Assembly: GCF_000350225.1 (NCBI RefSeq)
Contig: NW_005179077.1
Span: 62,001 to 126,000, forward strand
Reading direction: 5' to 3'
Source of the DNA: Chondrus crispus
Lineage: Eukaryota; Rhodophyta; Florideophyceae; Gigartinales; Gigartinaceae
DNA length: 64,000 nt
Part shown: positions 1 to 11,468 of the stretch, one piece after another
Layout: each line of letters begins with the position of its first letter
Position numbering within the stretch: the stretch's first letter is position 1
Notes under the pieces: generated by a model
Told to the model about the DNA's origin: nothing
What the model saw: the letters and a program-made list of their open reading frames with translations, nothing else
Databases searched by the model: none
Position numbers and translations under genes: made by a program

Positions 1-2481
1 TACAAGCCGAGAGTGGCTGCTACGGCATATTTTCTTTGCGTCATTGCGAAAGGACTTTTATCCACCGCAGAGCTTTTACACGGAGAAGATTGTGAGAGAA
101 ATCACCTCAACTGCTCGATTATACAAGGTGTTTGAAAGATGCTGATGGCTGTTCGTTTCTCTGATGTCGTCCAACATGAGAGAGAGACAGTGTGCTACCT
201 GGATGATGGTGCGGGTTTGACTGCGGAGAGAGATGAACGAATTGGAATTAGGACGACAGAACTTGTTCCCGGGGACGGAAAAGGGATGTACGTAGATATG
301 CGATGGAACGAGTGAATGATGCGTGCGCGAGGAATAGTCATTGCCTTCTGCCCTGGACATGTGTAATAGACACTGGGCCGCATGCACGTTGGCGACTTTT
401 TCTAAAGAATAATTGGCCAAAGGATTCTGGGCCACTCGTCTCAGAGCACAACGAACAAAATGAAGGCCGGCTGTAAGTCCTCTCGTGCATGGCTGGACTG
501 TGAGGATGCTTCCAGCCATGTCCTGTGCAACGTTGCTGTACCCTGCTGTCAGGATACTGTATCGCACGCTGATTCTGTCGCCGGCGCATGGAGAACCTTC
601 CGCAGCCGTGACCGAGTGTCGTACGGCGAGGGTGACTGCTCTGCATGAGGTGCCGGCAAGGACGGAAGGTGTGGGCAGACCGGACGGTGACATGGGGTGT
701 CTTTCAGAAAGGCGGGCAAAAGGCTGGGGACAAGTTTGTGCTGACATGGGGTGTTTGTGGAGGTGACGGCGGCATGTAGATTTTTACGGGCGAGATTTGC
801 ACATACTGTACCCTTGGGTACCACAAGCAGTGAAGATGGGCACGTTGGTGAGACGGTGGGAGAAGGCGGATATTTGGCAATGCAGCCCCAGAGAATTAGT
901 CTCGGGGCCCAGGCCACGGCGGTTGACATGCAGGAAGGCATGCGGTTTTTGGTGCTGTAGCCAACGGGGCGTTGAGAACCTCGAGCCCGCGAATGCGGGG
1001 TACTGTGGCACAACTTGCTTGGGTATGCTAGGCGCTGGCAGGAAAGAGGGCCGGAGTCCAGGTGTTACGCAACGATTTAGATGACGGCTGCTTTGTGAGA
1101 GGACGAGCACACGTCGCCTGTACCCCAGGCCAAGTGTGGCCGGGCTTAGTAAAGCCACTTTCGCACTATGTACAGAGTGACCTCGGAGGAGGCATCGGCA
1201 TGCGGCGACGACGGTAAGTTGCGTGCACGCAGGGGAAAAAGCGGGGGCGGCAAAAGAAAGCGCGAGGCGTACAGAAGTGTTTGCAAAATTTGGGAGGGAA
1301 AGTAGCCGCGACGTGGGTCAACGAAAGAGAAAAGGTGCGGCATGAACAAGCCGCGGGGGCAGATACCGCAGCGTGATGCGACGGCGGCCGGGGCCAGGCT
1401 GCTGAGCGTCACCGAGCGGGCGGGCGGGGCAGCGAGAGCAGCGCGTGCAGCACAGGGGGGGGGGGGGGGGGGGTGCTGGGCGGGCCCTCGCGCATCCGGG
1501 TGTGATGTCATGGGGACGCGGGGCGTGCGCGCGTCCACGGCGGGAGTGGGCGTGCGCGCTCAAGTGATTGGCTGATGCCAAGTGGCGGCTCGGGCGCGAC
1601 ACTGTGTGCGGGAATGGGGCCGGCGACGGTGGCCGCACGCCGTTGGCCGCCAGGGGCGCGCCCAAATGTGACGTACTTGTACTGTAGTGCTGTAGTGCAC
1701 GTCACCCGGATTCGATCGGCCCCCCGTCCCTCCCGTTGGGACAAGCCGTGCCCTGCGCCGCCCCCGTACCGCCCGCCCGTACGGTACCGTTACTGTAGTC
1801 TCCGCGCGCACCTTTCGCAAGCGCGCCCGTGCCGCCGCTTCCGCGACTCTCTCTCACTTCCGTAACCGCCGTGCTGGTGGCGTTTGCCTTACGCCCGTAT
1901 GAACGGACTGGTGACGCGGCGCTGGCGCTCCGATCTCGGTTTGTCGTGTCCGTGACGGAAAGATTGCAAGATGTTACGTTTATACGTCCTTATTCTCGCC
2001 GGGACGCCGGGTTTGTAGTTTGTACCATGCAGACAGTGTCGTGGCTCCTGTCGTCACTGTGTCGCAATACTGCACCGCGATACCTGCACCGTGATACTGC
2101 ACCATGAAAATGTGCTTCCTTGTTCTTCCCCCGCTCGTGAGACATTACATGCTGACGAAAAATCGGCCAGGTCATCCGCTCTTAACACTTGCGCGCCTAA
2201 CCGACTAAAGCGCTAGCAATTCTGCGAAAACTTCGCCACCAGTCTGTGGCTGACAACTCTTGTAGCAAGGTTGCGCTTTAGTGATAACAGTAACAGTCAT
2301 AGGTCAGTTGAAAGTACATATCGAAATATATAGTAAGGAGGGAAATTCGTGGGGCTCGAGCGACATCCTTCGATACCCGCATATAAGTCAAAAGTTGAAT
2401 TCCCCTGCGGCGCGCGCTCAACTCTTGATTCGGAAACCATTCGCGCGACTTCCAGCGCTGGTCCATACACTCTGCAACTCA
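1..2481. other. Gene-free left flank
   Basis: No open frame here shows protein-like composition, a domain or a plausible start. The stretch from about 1350 to 1960 is strongly GC-rich and holds a run of 19 G at 1455-1473. It contains one copy of the GTACCCTTGGGTACC palindrome near 809-823. The open frame on the minus strand at 76-747 has random-looking composition and was not accepted. Confidence 0.5.
1455..1473 (+). repeat. Poly-G tract (19 G)
   Basis: An uninterrupted run of 19 G within GC-rich DNA. Similar runs occur at 34638-34657 and 44036-44064. Confidence 0.9.
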
Positions 2482-4185
2482 TTACGGCCTAGGCCCAACC
2501 ACGGATGAACGCGACGAGGCTCGCGACGATGATCGAACTATCGCTCGCCCAGAACCCGACCGAGCAATCGCTCGACCAGAACCTGATCGAACAAAATGAC
2601 GCCCAGAGCCCGACTTGAACAGCTGACGTCCGGAGCCGGATCGAGCAAATTGCGTCCCCGCATGTACCACTGGCGTGAGCTTCACAACTTCATTACGACC
2701 CCCGTTATACGCCGCTGGCATTGTAAAGTATTCAGATTCTTGAGGCGCATGCGCCGAATCCACTCCCTTTTCTTCCCAAACCGAGATTGGTCGGTCTTCC
2801 ACTGCCTCCTCTGCAAGACTAGACAGCGATATTACCCCCTGCAGCCGACCCGCTGTAGACGAACGATACCATCTCCTGTTCGATCCCGACCTCGCCAGCT
2901 CCGGCGACTGAGTCGGAACTGAATGACGATTTCTCTTCTCCATCGAGCTTTTAGAATTCCCCTTTGATTTTTCGTCCATGTCCGCGACCACAACTTCATC
3001 CTCATCAAACTCGTGCGAATCTTCCGTTGGCGCCGAAATATTGCGCTTCTCTTCACTCTGTACATCCTGAGAACTGTCCAAGGTAACCTGTGATTCCAAT
3101 TCAACGTCCTTGTCACTCACACTCTTCACATCCGCAGTTGAATCATCTTTGTCGCCCTTCTTGGTCTTCTTCTCAGCACTACGCCGTCTGAACATCAAAC
3201 CGCTGAACGCCGTCACAGAATAGACGAACAAGCCAGCGACGATGGAGGCGACCGCAAGCCCCGTCGTCTTCGCAATGAACGCTCCCTTCTCCTGAGATGG
3301 GTTAATAAAGTTATAAACGTAAATGCCATCCGTCTTGTAAAATACGTACAATGTGCCTGCATATGCTGCGTTGAATAAGGCGACGAGCAATACATACACC
3401 AATCGAAACTCTATCGACATCGACAACAAGACATCGAGAACGGCGACGGCAGGAGCGATGGCATTTAAAGCCAGAAGCGGATAGGAAATATCCGCAGACT
3501 GCACCGGCAAAATGGCAGCCCAAAAAACAACGGCTCCAAACACAGAAACAGTGACAAACACTTGATAAAGCGGGACAGTGACTTGTGCAACGAAACGAGC
3601 AAGGCCTCTATCTACGGGTTCCTGACCTAGCAATGTGTCGGCGGCATGACCGCCGTCTTCTTCATCAACCCGCATTGCTTCCTTCACGATGTCCTCTCGG
3701 AGGAGCTGCATTAGTGAGCAGAAAACGGCACCGACGAAGGCAAGGGCAAGGCCCGCATATGCCCATGTGGCGTACAGCCGCGGAGAGAACGCGGACGTAA
3801 GCGTGAAATAGACCATGTGGCTGACGAGCATTGCTGCAACGGCAAGACGAAAGAGCAACAGAGCGGAGGTGGGCAGAAAGCGAGATGAACCTGATTCTCG
3901 GATAGAGTGAGGGGAGAAGCAGAATCTTCTTCGGGTGCGTTCGGGTTTCGCATGCTTCTTTCGGGGGGAGGAGTCGGCCGAGCCGTCCTCTTCGGAATTG
4001 AACGAAACCGGAACATCATCGACTGCGTCGGGGTCGTAATCTACCTGGTGAACTGCCTTGAGGGAAGAGGGAGAAGAGGGGAAGGGAGCGGAAGGTTGTT
4101 CATGGATCGGGGAAATGGGTGATAGAGGACGGAGAGTCGGGGGCGGTGGTGGCGGAGTTTGAGCGTCGGGGTGCGAGGGCACCAC
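2482..4185 (-). CDS. Six-span membrane protein with RSGSGR-repeat tail, 5' end lost in gap
   Basis: Open frame of 567 residues whose 5' end runs into the run of N at 4186, so the true start is probably in the gap; no in-frame ATG precedes the first membrane span. Residues 1-100 are Pro/Ser rich and acidic. Six hydrophobic spans follow at about 102-128, 137-160, 205-227, 233-255, 259-284 and 304-332. The remainder (335-567) is a polar, probably cytosolic tail rich in Lys, Glu and Ser. It ends in a short repeat in which RSGSGR recurs about five times between residues 510 and 560. The six-span core has the size and layout of AIG1/FAR-17a or rolling-stone type membrane proteins, but I see no diagnostic motif, so this is inference only. 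The membrane topology is well supported; the function is unknown. Confidence 0.7.
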   Translation of the reverse strand: MVPSHPDAQTPPPPPPTLRPLSPISPIHEQPSAPFPSSPSSLKAVHQVDYDPDAVDDVPVSFNSEEDGSADSSPRKKHAKPERTRRRFCFSPHSIRESGSSRFLPTSALLLFRLAVAAMLVSHMVYFTLTSAFSPRLYATWAYAGLALAFVGAVFCSLMQLLREDIVKEAMRVDEEDGGHAADTLLGQEPVDRGLARFVAQVTVPLYQVFVTVSVFGAVVFWAAILPVQSADISYPLLALNAIAPAVAVLDVLLSMSIEFRLVYVLLVALFNAAYAGTLYVFYKTDGIYVYNFINPSQEKGAFIAKTTGLAVASIVAGLFVYSVTAFSGLMFRRRSAEKKTKKGDKDDSTADVKSVSDKDVELESQVTLDSSQDVQSEEKRNISAPTEDSHEFDEDEVVVADMDEKSKGNSKSSMEKRNRHSVPTQSPELARSGSNRRWYRSSTAGRLQGVISLSSLAEEAVEDRPISVWEEKGVDSAHAPQESEYFTMPAAYNGGRNEVVKLTPVVHAGTQFARSGSGRQLFKSGSGRHFVRSGSGRAIARSGSGRAIVRSSSRASSRSSVVGPRP

Positions 4186-4302
4186 NNNNNNNNNNNNNNN
4201 NNNNNNNNNNNNNNNNNNNNNNNNNNNNNNNNNNNNNNNNNNNNNNNNNNNNNNNNNNNNNNNNNNNNNNNNNNNNNNNNNNNNNNNNNNNNNNNNNNNN
4301 NN
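4186..4302. other. Assembly gap (117 N)
   Basis: A run of 117 undetermined bases. The right side (4303-4410) is almost pure G with scattered A, which probably caused the gap. Confidence 0.99.
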
Positions 4303-7300
4303 AAAGAGGGGAGAAAGGGGGGAGGGTGGGGAAAAGGGGGGGCAAAAAAAGGGGCGGGGGGAACAGGGGAGGGGGGGGAAAAAAGGGGGGGGGGGGGGGA
4401 GCGTAGGGAGGGGGGAACGTCAACTACATGCGGGAATGGGGCTTCGAGGTGAATGGGGAATGGAAAGACGGGGGCCGCTTACAAGGGGGGGATAGGATAG
4501 GGCGTCGTTTGAGTTTTTATTGCCAGAGAGACCCGGGAATGACGCTGGCTGCGTGCCCACTGTGCAAGCGGTCCGATACCATGAGTGTCGCTCACCAGGG
4601 GTGGTGACTGCCAGCAGGCAATCGGGGCATTCAGTCGCGTGCGCACTCGGCGACTTGGCGCACGGGCATTGGCCACGTCCCAAATATACACGAAAAACAG
4701 AGCAGGATGCAACTGTCCCGCCGCGGCAACGGCCCCCGGCGCCTGCACCGGGACCGTTCACCTGGGCTAGGCCGGTCCCGGCGCCACACGCACGACCGCC
4801 CCTCGCGTGACACGCGCCACCAGTCCTAACCCACCGACCGTTGACGATACCGACGTGCTCACGTGCCGCCGGGGCAGTCACTTCGCACGCAGCCACAAAA
4901 GTCCTCCGCGTGACAGGGCCGCCTTCGCGGTCGCACCCGCCCTGGTGGGCCTTGGCCCGGGGCAACCCGCCACCCCCCCACACCCCGATTTCATGTCGAT
5001 GCTTACTGTAGTCGCGGGGGGTTGCCGCAGAAACCGTTCGCTGCCTGTTGGCGCGACGAGACAAGTCGGCCACTACGTACTGTACTGTGTCTTGCCGTGG
5101 AGCTTGGTCCTCGCGAGCGATGCTGCAGCCGGGATACGCCGAGAAAAACAATCTCTTCGGTAACCCCATCACTGCTCCGCCGCCCACCGTGTACCCCTAC
5201 ACACTCCCCTCTTTCGTACCATAACCATCTGATGTCAGGGTCAGGGTGCTGTATCCTATGTTGCAAGGCTGCAGCCGCGCCAAAATCACGACGGCGACAC
5301 TGGCCCTGTCTCTCACAGCGGCTGCTCGACTTTTCGACATGGGGAATAGTCGCGCCTGGGCACCTTCCGCGTTGCAATAAACAAAGCGGCGGTGTAGGAA
5401 ACAGAAGCGTCGGCGCCAAAGTTTACTGCACACATGTCACTGTGCTGACGTGGGTAGCCCCTGCGGAGACCTGGCGTTTGCGCTCCAAGTGTTCCTCGTC
5501 GACGGGGTGCGGTGCGCTTGCCGAGACTTGTTGCGCTGCAGAGTTTGTTTCCACGTGGCGTTGGAGACAAGGGTTTGGGAATGCGGAACCCCACCGCCCC
5601 GCTGCACCAGCACTCTCAAGGACCACCCATTGGTCGCGCTCGCGTGTGTCTTGTTCTGCGTTGTTTTTTCCACTGCCTGAATCTTCTGTAAGCGCCAACG
5701 CGGCAAAGGAGCTCAGTTCACACCGATGTCTCCGAAAATAGCTTCCGCAGTGCTGCCCAATCGCCCCTCAGCTGTAAGACCAACCGGACAACTTGTCCTC
5801 CTCCGCGCCCGCCCGTCCCCCAGTCCCCCTGGTCGCTCGGCCGTGCACGCCGTCGCCTTCCCACCTATGCGCTTTTCTATGTCTTTACACTCACAATCGC
5901 TGACTTGCTGCTCTTCTCGTGCGTACAAACACGACGGCTTCAGTGCACGGCACAGGCAATCCATAACCATGCAGCCACAGAGCGTGCCATACCCCTTGAC
6001 GTCACCTGTGCCACGCGCAATTCACACCTTCTGCTCCACTCCACCCAGCCCTTGTTCCCGCGTTCCGTGCCAACTTTTCCGTACCGCACAGTGAATATTT
6101 GCTCCCATTCCGCGCCCCATTCCAATATTCAGCCACCGTCTTTTCTGCGACATTTCATTGGATTTGCACACGCATCGCCTCCAGTTTCCACTGCAAACCT
6201 TGCCGTAAAGCTTTAAACTTTACAGTACATTGGCTTCGGCCAACGCTTGCACTACAGGCAGACAGAGCCAAACTCTTCCAGCTTGCGGGTACGGTACACA
6301 AAGAAAGGGGCTCTATCAATCGCCCACCGACTGGCACAAACAGTCTTGATCACTCGCTGTTGTCCTCTATTTTTGTCCTTGACTACTCACATTGTCACAC
6401 TGTTCCCGCGAATACCCATCACTCGAATTCACTTGCGGCGACAGCAAGGAGTTCTCTTTACAGAAACCAACCTAGAGTCACAGGGTCGAGTAGTGCGCAA
6501 TTTTCGTACACAATCCGGCTTCTCACTTGCGATTGCCCGATTTTCGTTGCCATCTCTTTCATTCGTCCCGCACACACAACCATCCCACGAAACAACCAAA
6601 AACAATCCTTTTCCTCATCCGCTAACGTATTGCTTCCCCAGAGGCCTATCTGGTGTCAAGTCCAGGCCTCTCTGACAGCGCATATTAGAGTAACCTCGAA
6701 ACAGATTCGCTTCCCCTTGCCGTCCACGAAGCCCAAGACTCACCGTACTTGCATTACACCTCTCCAGACACTCGTTCCTCTCTGTTTCCTCTCCTGCCCC
6801 GCGGTCCAGCAGCGGACCCTTGCAGCACAGTCATACATCAGTCCCAGTCTGCATCCGGTCACGCTGATATGACTAACGTGGCTTTTGACCTCGGAGCTCG
6901 CAGCCAATTACTGTGCTCTCTGAAACTTATTCGGGTGGTTAGCCGCATGCTGCGAGTACGCATCCCTTTTAGATCTTCCTATTGGTTCTTATATGCACCG
7001 TGCCAAGCCATTCTTCTCCCTCCACCCACCCCATCAATGCATCACCATAGATCCCACTGAAATCTAAGTTACTCCTCTCCCAGGGGGACTGTCCTTCACG
7101 AAAATCCTCGCCCCCTCGACTGCTCAACTGAGGCAATGACAAGGCCTACTGTACCATGTTCCAGCCGCAGATTTTTTTCCGATGCCATATCGACGCGAGA
7201 CAAATGGGCATTGGGCATGGCAGCTCCCTCACCTTCCCAATTTCCGAACCCATTCTGCTCGAGTCATCACTGTGGCTTGCAACGCGCTTGAGTCATCTTT

Positions 7301-10261
7301 TTCCACACGTGTGCTACACTATTGCATGCACGGTGCCCTGCTCTCAGGACGACAACACTTTTGCAGCTTCGCAATCAATGAAGTCTCCCGTGGCAGTCGA
7401 AGGGGCAAAAGCCATAACGACTCCTCACTTTATTGAGGTACAGTAAATACAGTATGCCACCTGGTATTGTGTTGGACCCCCGGCCGGGGAGGGCTACTTT
7501 CTGCCAAGTTATAGACACAGTTTTGATCTCGTAGTCGTTATCACAACTGGGGCAACACTTATGACCTTCATAGAAAACACTTATTTACAACGGAAAGCCA
7601 ACAGCCGACGCCCTCGCGAGGAGCAACTCGCCCCTTGATTGCAAATTTGAAACGAATCTCTAAACCATGCAAACCTGGTTAAGCCTTGCAACAGTCTCTC
7701 AATAAGTTCCTTCTGTCCCGAGCCGGCCACCTGCTAGCGCAAGCTGCTTACGCACTAAGTTAACAATGAAACAGCTATCGCACCCCTCTCGTATTCCGCA
7801 CGCCGAAACTTTGCGAGCTTCCTCCCGCTCCACCCGCTCCACCCGCTCTCAAGTCCTCTGCTACACCCTTCAAATTTCATGAAACGTATAGTACGCAGCG
7901 AGATACGCGACGAAGTACAGTACAGTAATCCTCTGTGGCACTCGCCAACTTTCTGTCGCCAAGTCTCCAGAATGCCGCTCAGCGGCGCCCTTTCGTGCCC
8001 ACCTTCTCATCCCACCTCTGTTTCATCAGGTATCTACTTGTAGGGTCAGATCGCCCGTTGACGTCAACTTTCGCCCATCTGATCTGTTCCGTAACGAGCA
8101 TATTGCCCTTTGCCCCTTTTCCAATTTTTTTGCATATTTTTTGATAGGAAAAGTTCCACTTGGAGAAGTCTCTCGCGGCTCCTCGGCAGCCAATTGCAAC
8201 GCCACCATCTATCTACAGTATGAATGTACTGTACCCTTGGTACCGCAGTCGGCTAGTGGAAGCTTGCTTGCAGTTGCAACATACAGTAGGCAACCATGGG
8301 TATTGCCAAGCAATTGTCACGCGCAATGAATTCTGCTTCATGGGCAGATTCTCAGGCATGTCCCGGGCTGTTGCTGGTAGATATGTAGGGTACCTCTACG
8401 GGTATGTCCACCCCATCTCTCACAGGACGGGATGCGAGACACAAGCGAGATTTGCTTCTCAGACCGCATGGAGTTGTCCCTGCAATTGCAAGACTCTGCC
8501 GAGCAGTTGCCCATGAACACACCGCTATCTGGCGCTGGCGCTGGAAGGTGGCGCTGAGTAAGGCAGGGGTGGACTGGACGAGGAGAAAAGGGAAACGAAC
8601 CACGATTAATTTACTTCACCGAAGCTCAGGACAAGGGGTACCCTTCGAGTGGTACTTTTCCACCTCGTCATTCCGGGTCGCTTGTTGGAGTATCTCTGCG
8701 AATTGATAGATATGCATTGCGGATGCGACCCGACCTTGGACGGACGGTAGTTAGGCCAATGTTCCTATTTAACACGTGGCCACACCGCCTATACCAATCA
8801 AACAAACAGAAAGAAAAATATATTTATGTACATCTTGTCACCGAGACATCACCTGGACACAAATATCTGGTGGACATTCTCACGGAGACGCATCTTCTGC
8901 CCCCACGAGGTAGCTGCCGAAGAAGATTTGCGTCGAATTCCCGTCTTCACCCTCCGAAGTTCAGGCCGAAAAGCAGCCTCCACTGCTACGATGGGGACGC
9001 CTGCAAAAGGTCAACGACAGCCATGAAAAAAAATGTGGAAATGTCACATGTGCTTTTGTGGGGCATGAGTCGAAGACCGCCTGCGCCCGGACCACGTGTG
9101 GAACGGATTCGTCCCGGAGAGTAACCATCCCTGCACTGACCTCCAAGGTAAGGGACCAGTGCTACTAGGATAGGAAATCAGTGCAGGGTGTGTCACTGCA
9201 GAGATTTGTGCGACATCATTGCGGATGACCCTGTGAGGCATAATGAACTGACTGCGAAAGACGTTGTATTTTCTGCTTACTCCCTTGCAAGTCGTTTCGA
9301 GCCAAGCCTTCTTCGCGACGTGCGGCTGCCCTTCAAAACGGAGAAACTCCAAACTGATGCAATTGCCATGGAGAGCGGTGTACCATACTGGTACAGTAAT
9401 GCCTGGGACGAATTATTCGTCAAGCCGCAGGACTCTTTGTCGTCCTCAGAGCGCGTAGTTGCGAAACGCTGCCCCAGCCGAAATTTCACCACCCCTGGGC
9501 CCTAACCTCTCAGTATCGACACTGTACCCAGCTTTTTCTTTTCTTTTTCATACAAACGCATAACGTGGAACCTATGGCGCGTTCGTAATGGCCCTGGATA
9601 GTCTCTAAGTTATATATACATATGGTCCAGATTCTTAGTCGAGGTGGACCTCCCTGAGATGTTGTTGCATAGGGAACCAGTTGACGCCAAACGCGTTTTA
9701 AGCCCTCCCTCCCTGTCTTCATGGTTTTGTGGAGGGTAGGGGACTGTCCTCTACAGGGACGCTTTCATAGAGCGTTCGCTAGTCTACCTTATTGAACGTA
9801 GTAGTAAACGGAAAGACCGGGGGCAAGGGTCTACCATACGGCCCCGAGTCTCTAACTGCAGCAAAACAATTTGTGAGTGACGGAAAAGGGCTGTGTGTGG
9901 GGCAAGGCCCCTTTCTTCGACACCTTGGTCTCAAACAAAATGTAGGTTGAGGAAACGCACGGTTGGCGGACAAGGGGGAGGCCAGCTTGCTTTGATGTGT
10001 AGCGTTCAACGGGGATTGCAGCTGGCATTTATACGTAACATTTGTACAGTACCAAGGGTACAGTATATGCCACAATGCGCATCTATCTCTCCTCTTCGTC
10101 GGCATGAAAGAGATGAGCGGCAAAAGAAAGGGCCCGTTGTGGTTTATGTTCGCAGCTGGTCCCAGCTTGTTTAGTTCGGAACACAGCATCACCTTCTTCC
10201 CAGGCAGAAGGTGATGCAAATTCAAGGTTTCCAAACAATTACTGTGGCATACAGTACACAG

Positions 10262-10291
10262 TACCGTTGGTAGTACCAACTACCAACGGTA
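10262..10291. repeat. Perfect short inverted repeat
   Basis: Two 13-bp arms (TACCGTTGGTAGT and its complement) are separated by 4 bases. The sequence belongs to a dense patch of GTACC-type palindromes at 10250-10393. A further 20-bp palindrome centred on CAACTTGG follows immediately. Confidence 0.85.
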
Positions 10292-10330
10292 GTACCGTTA
10301 CACAGTACCAACTTGGTACTGTGTATGCGA

Positions 10331-10393
10331 TAACTAATAATATGCGAGAGTATACAGTACCGTTGGTACTGTATACTCTCGCATTTTATTAGT
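10331..10393. repeat. Long hairpin (about 30-bp stem)
   Basis: The core arms at 10342-10384 are a perfect 20-bp inverted repeat (ATGCGAGAGTATACAGTACC) with a 3-base loop. Beyond the core, AACTAATAA pairs with TTATTAGTT, giving about 30 paired bases with one or two mismatches. It could be a foldback element or a small hairpin RNA. Confidence 0.85.
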
Positions 10394-10955
10394 TTCTTTA
10401 AATTTGATGCTTATCGCGTTTAATGCGATGTGTTATGTTGGTTGGCCGTATATACAGAGCTACCCTGTTGCTGTCGGAACACGTAACAGACTGATACTAT
10501 ACTGTAGGTACTGTAGTGTGCAGTACTACTGGGCCTAGCGAAGTAGCCGTTTATATTTCTTCTGCACTGTGCTTTGAAGTCCGGTGTGCAGCGGATAAAG
10601 CGCAAGTTTCAACGAACAAGTGTGTTCTAACCGTAACTGCAGTAGTGCAATAGTCATTGAATAAAGCATACTGCACAAATAGTGCAATGCACTAATCCTC
10701 CACCGAACACGCAAGGTTCATCTCTCCTGGAAACAATGCTACGCTCCGCCGCCTAGATACTACCTCTCGAGAGATAATTGACAAGGCTTGCATAATCAGT
10801 CCGAAGTCAGTCTCAAGGAGAGTTCTCTCGCTATACCCTTCTCACAGGCTCAATCTGTGACAAGGCTCAAATTGTGACACCAAAATTATAATCCGCCCGC
10901 CGCGCCGCATAGTTTCGCGCATATGATTTTGCTAAACTATTTCGCAACGAATTAA

Positions 10956-11468
10956 ATATATTCGTTTGATGAAACATATTCACATGCTCTTACAAACGGT
11001 CAGTTTTCTACTCATGCTTTTGCAGAGGTTTCCGTCGCTCCGAATAATGATTATGTGTTGCGCAACATTCTGAGAAAGAATATATGCCTGTCAAAGAACC
11101 CCACACCTAAGAAATCTAATAGAAAATTCCTCGCAACAGGAAACGCAGCGACGGTTGGCAATTTGCAGTCCGTTCGTGCTCGTTTGGAGGGGCGGAATCC
11201 TCCAAAAGCGCCCGTACCCAACGTTTATCACATTCAGGAGTTTAATGTAGAGAATGATACTGCAAACAAAAAAAATATTGACTCTCAGAAACGTCTGAAA
11301 GCGCAGTCTGCGGTGTCGCCTCTCGAAGACATAGTTTGCGACGACTTGCCAATTTCGCAATGGCCAAGAGCCCGAAAACAGTGGATGCAGGTTGAGGAAG
11401 GCGAGTTGTTGAGGACCCGCAAGCACACGGCAGCGTCGGCTTTGTTGGGTCTCTCCCATTACAGATGA
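10956..11468 (+). CDS. Orphan open frame, possible exon or gene remnant
   Basis: The frame is open from 10956 to a stop at 11468 (about 170 codons) with natural-looking composition, but no in-frame ATG opens it. A pyrimidine-rich stretch ending in AG at about 11024 could be a splice acceptor, making this the last exon of a spliced gene, or it could be a remnant. The protein is basic in its first half and ends with a segment rich in Arg, Trp, Glu and Leu. I recognise no family. Confidence 0.3.
   Translation: MYSFDETYSHALTNGQFSTHAFAEVSVAPNNDYVLRNILRKNICLSKNPTPKKSNRKFLATGNAATVGNLQSVRARLEGRNPPKAPVPNVYHIQEFNVENDTANKKNIDSQKRLKAQSAVSPLEDIVCDDLPISQWPRARKQWMQVEEGELLRTRKHTAASALLGLSHYR

Larger units (their letters stand above)
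4303..10955. other. 6.6-kb stretch without a convincing gene
   Basis: I see no open frame with protein-like composition, conserved motif or credible splice structure. Frames such as 5022-5741 (+) and 6099-6872 (+) are Cys/Ser/Thr/Pro biased and look like chance. The stretch holds scattered GTACC-type palindromes (near 8231, 8638 and 10047) and the hairpins listed separately at 10262-10393. Confidence 0.5.

Noticed and set aside
76-747. 223-codon minus-strand open frame
   Set aside because: No conserved motif; random-looking composition in a region with several equal-length frames.
5022-5741. 239-codon plus-strand open frame
   Set aside because: Cys, Ser and Thr rich with no motif or membrane pattern; overlapping frames on both strands are equally long, as expected of GC-rich noncoding DNA.
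6099-6872. 257-codon plus-strand open frame
   Set aside because: Composition follows the CA/CT-rich strand (Ser, Thr, Pro, His, Leu); no domain and no start context.
9188-9505. 105-codon plus-strand open frame with natural-looking composition
   Set aside because: No ATG-supported start, no motif and no splice partner; could not be separated from chance.
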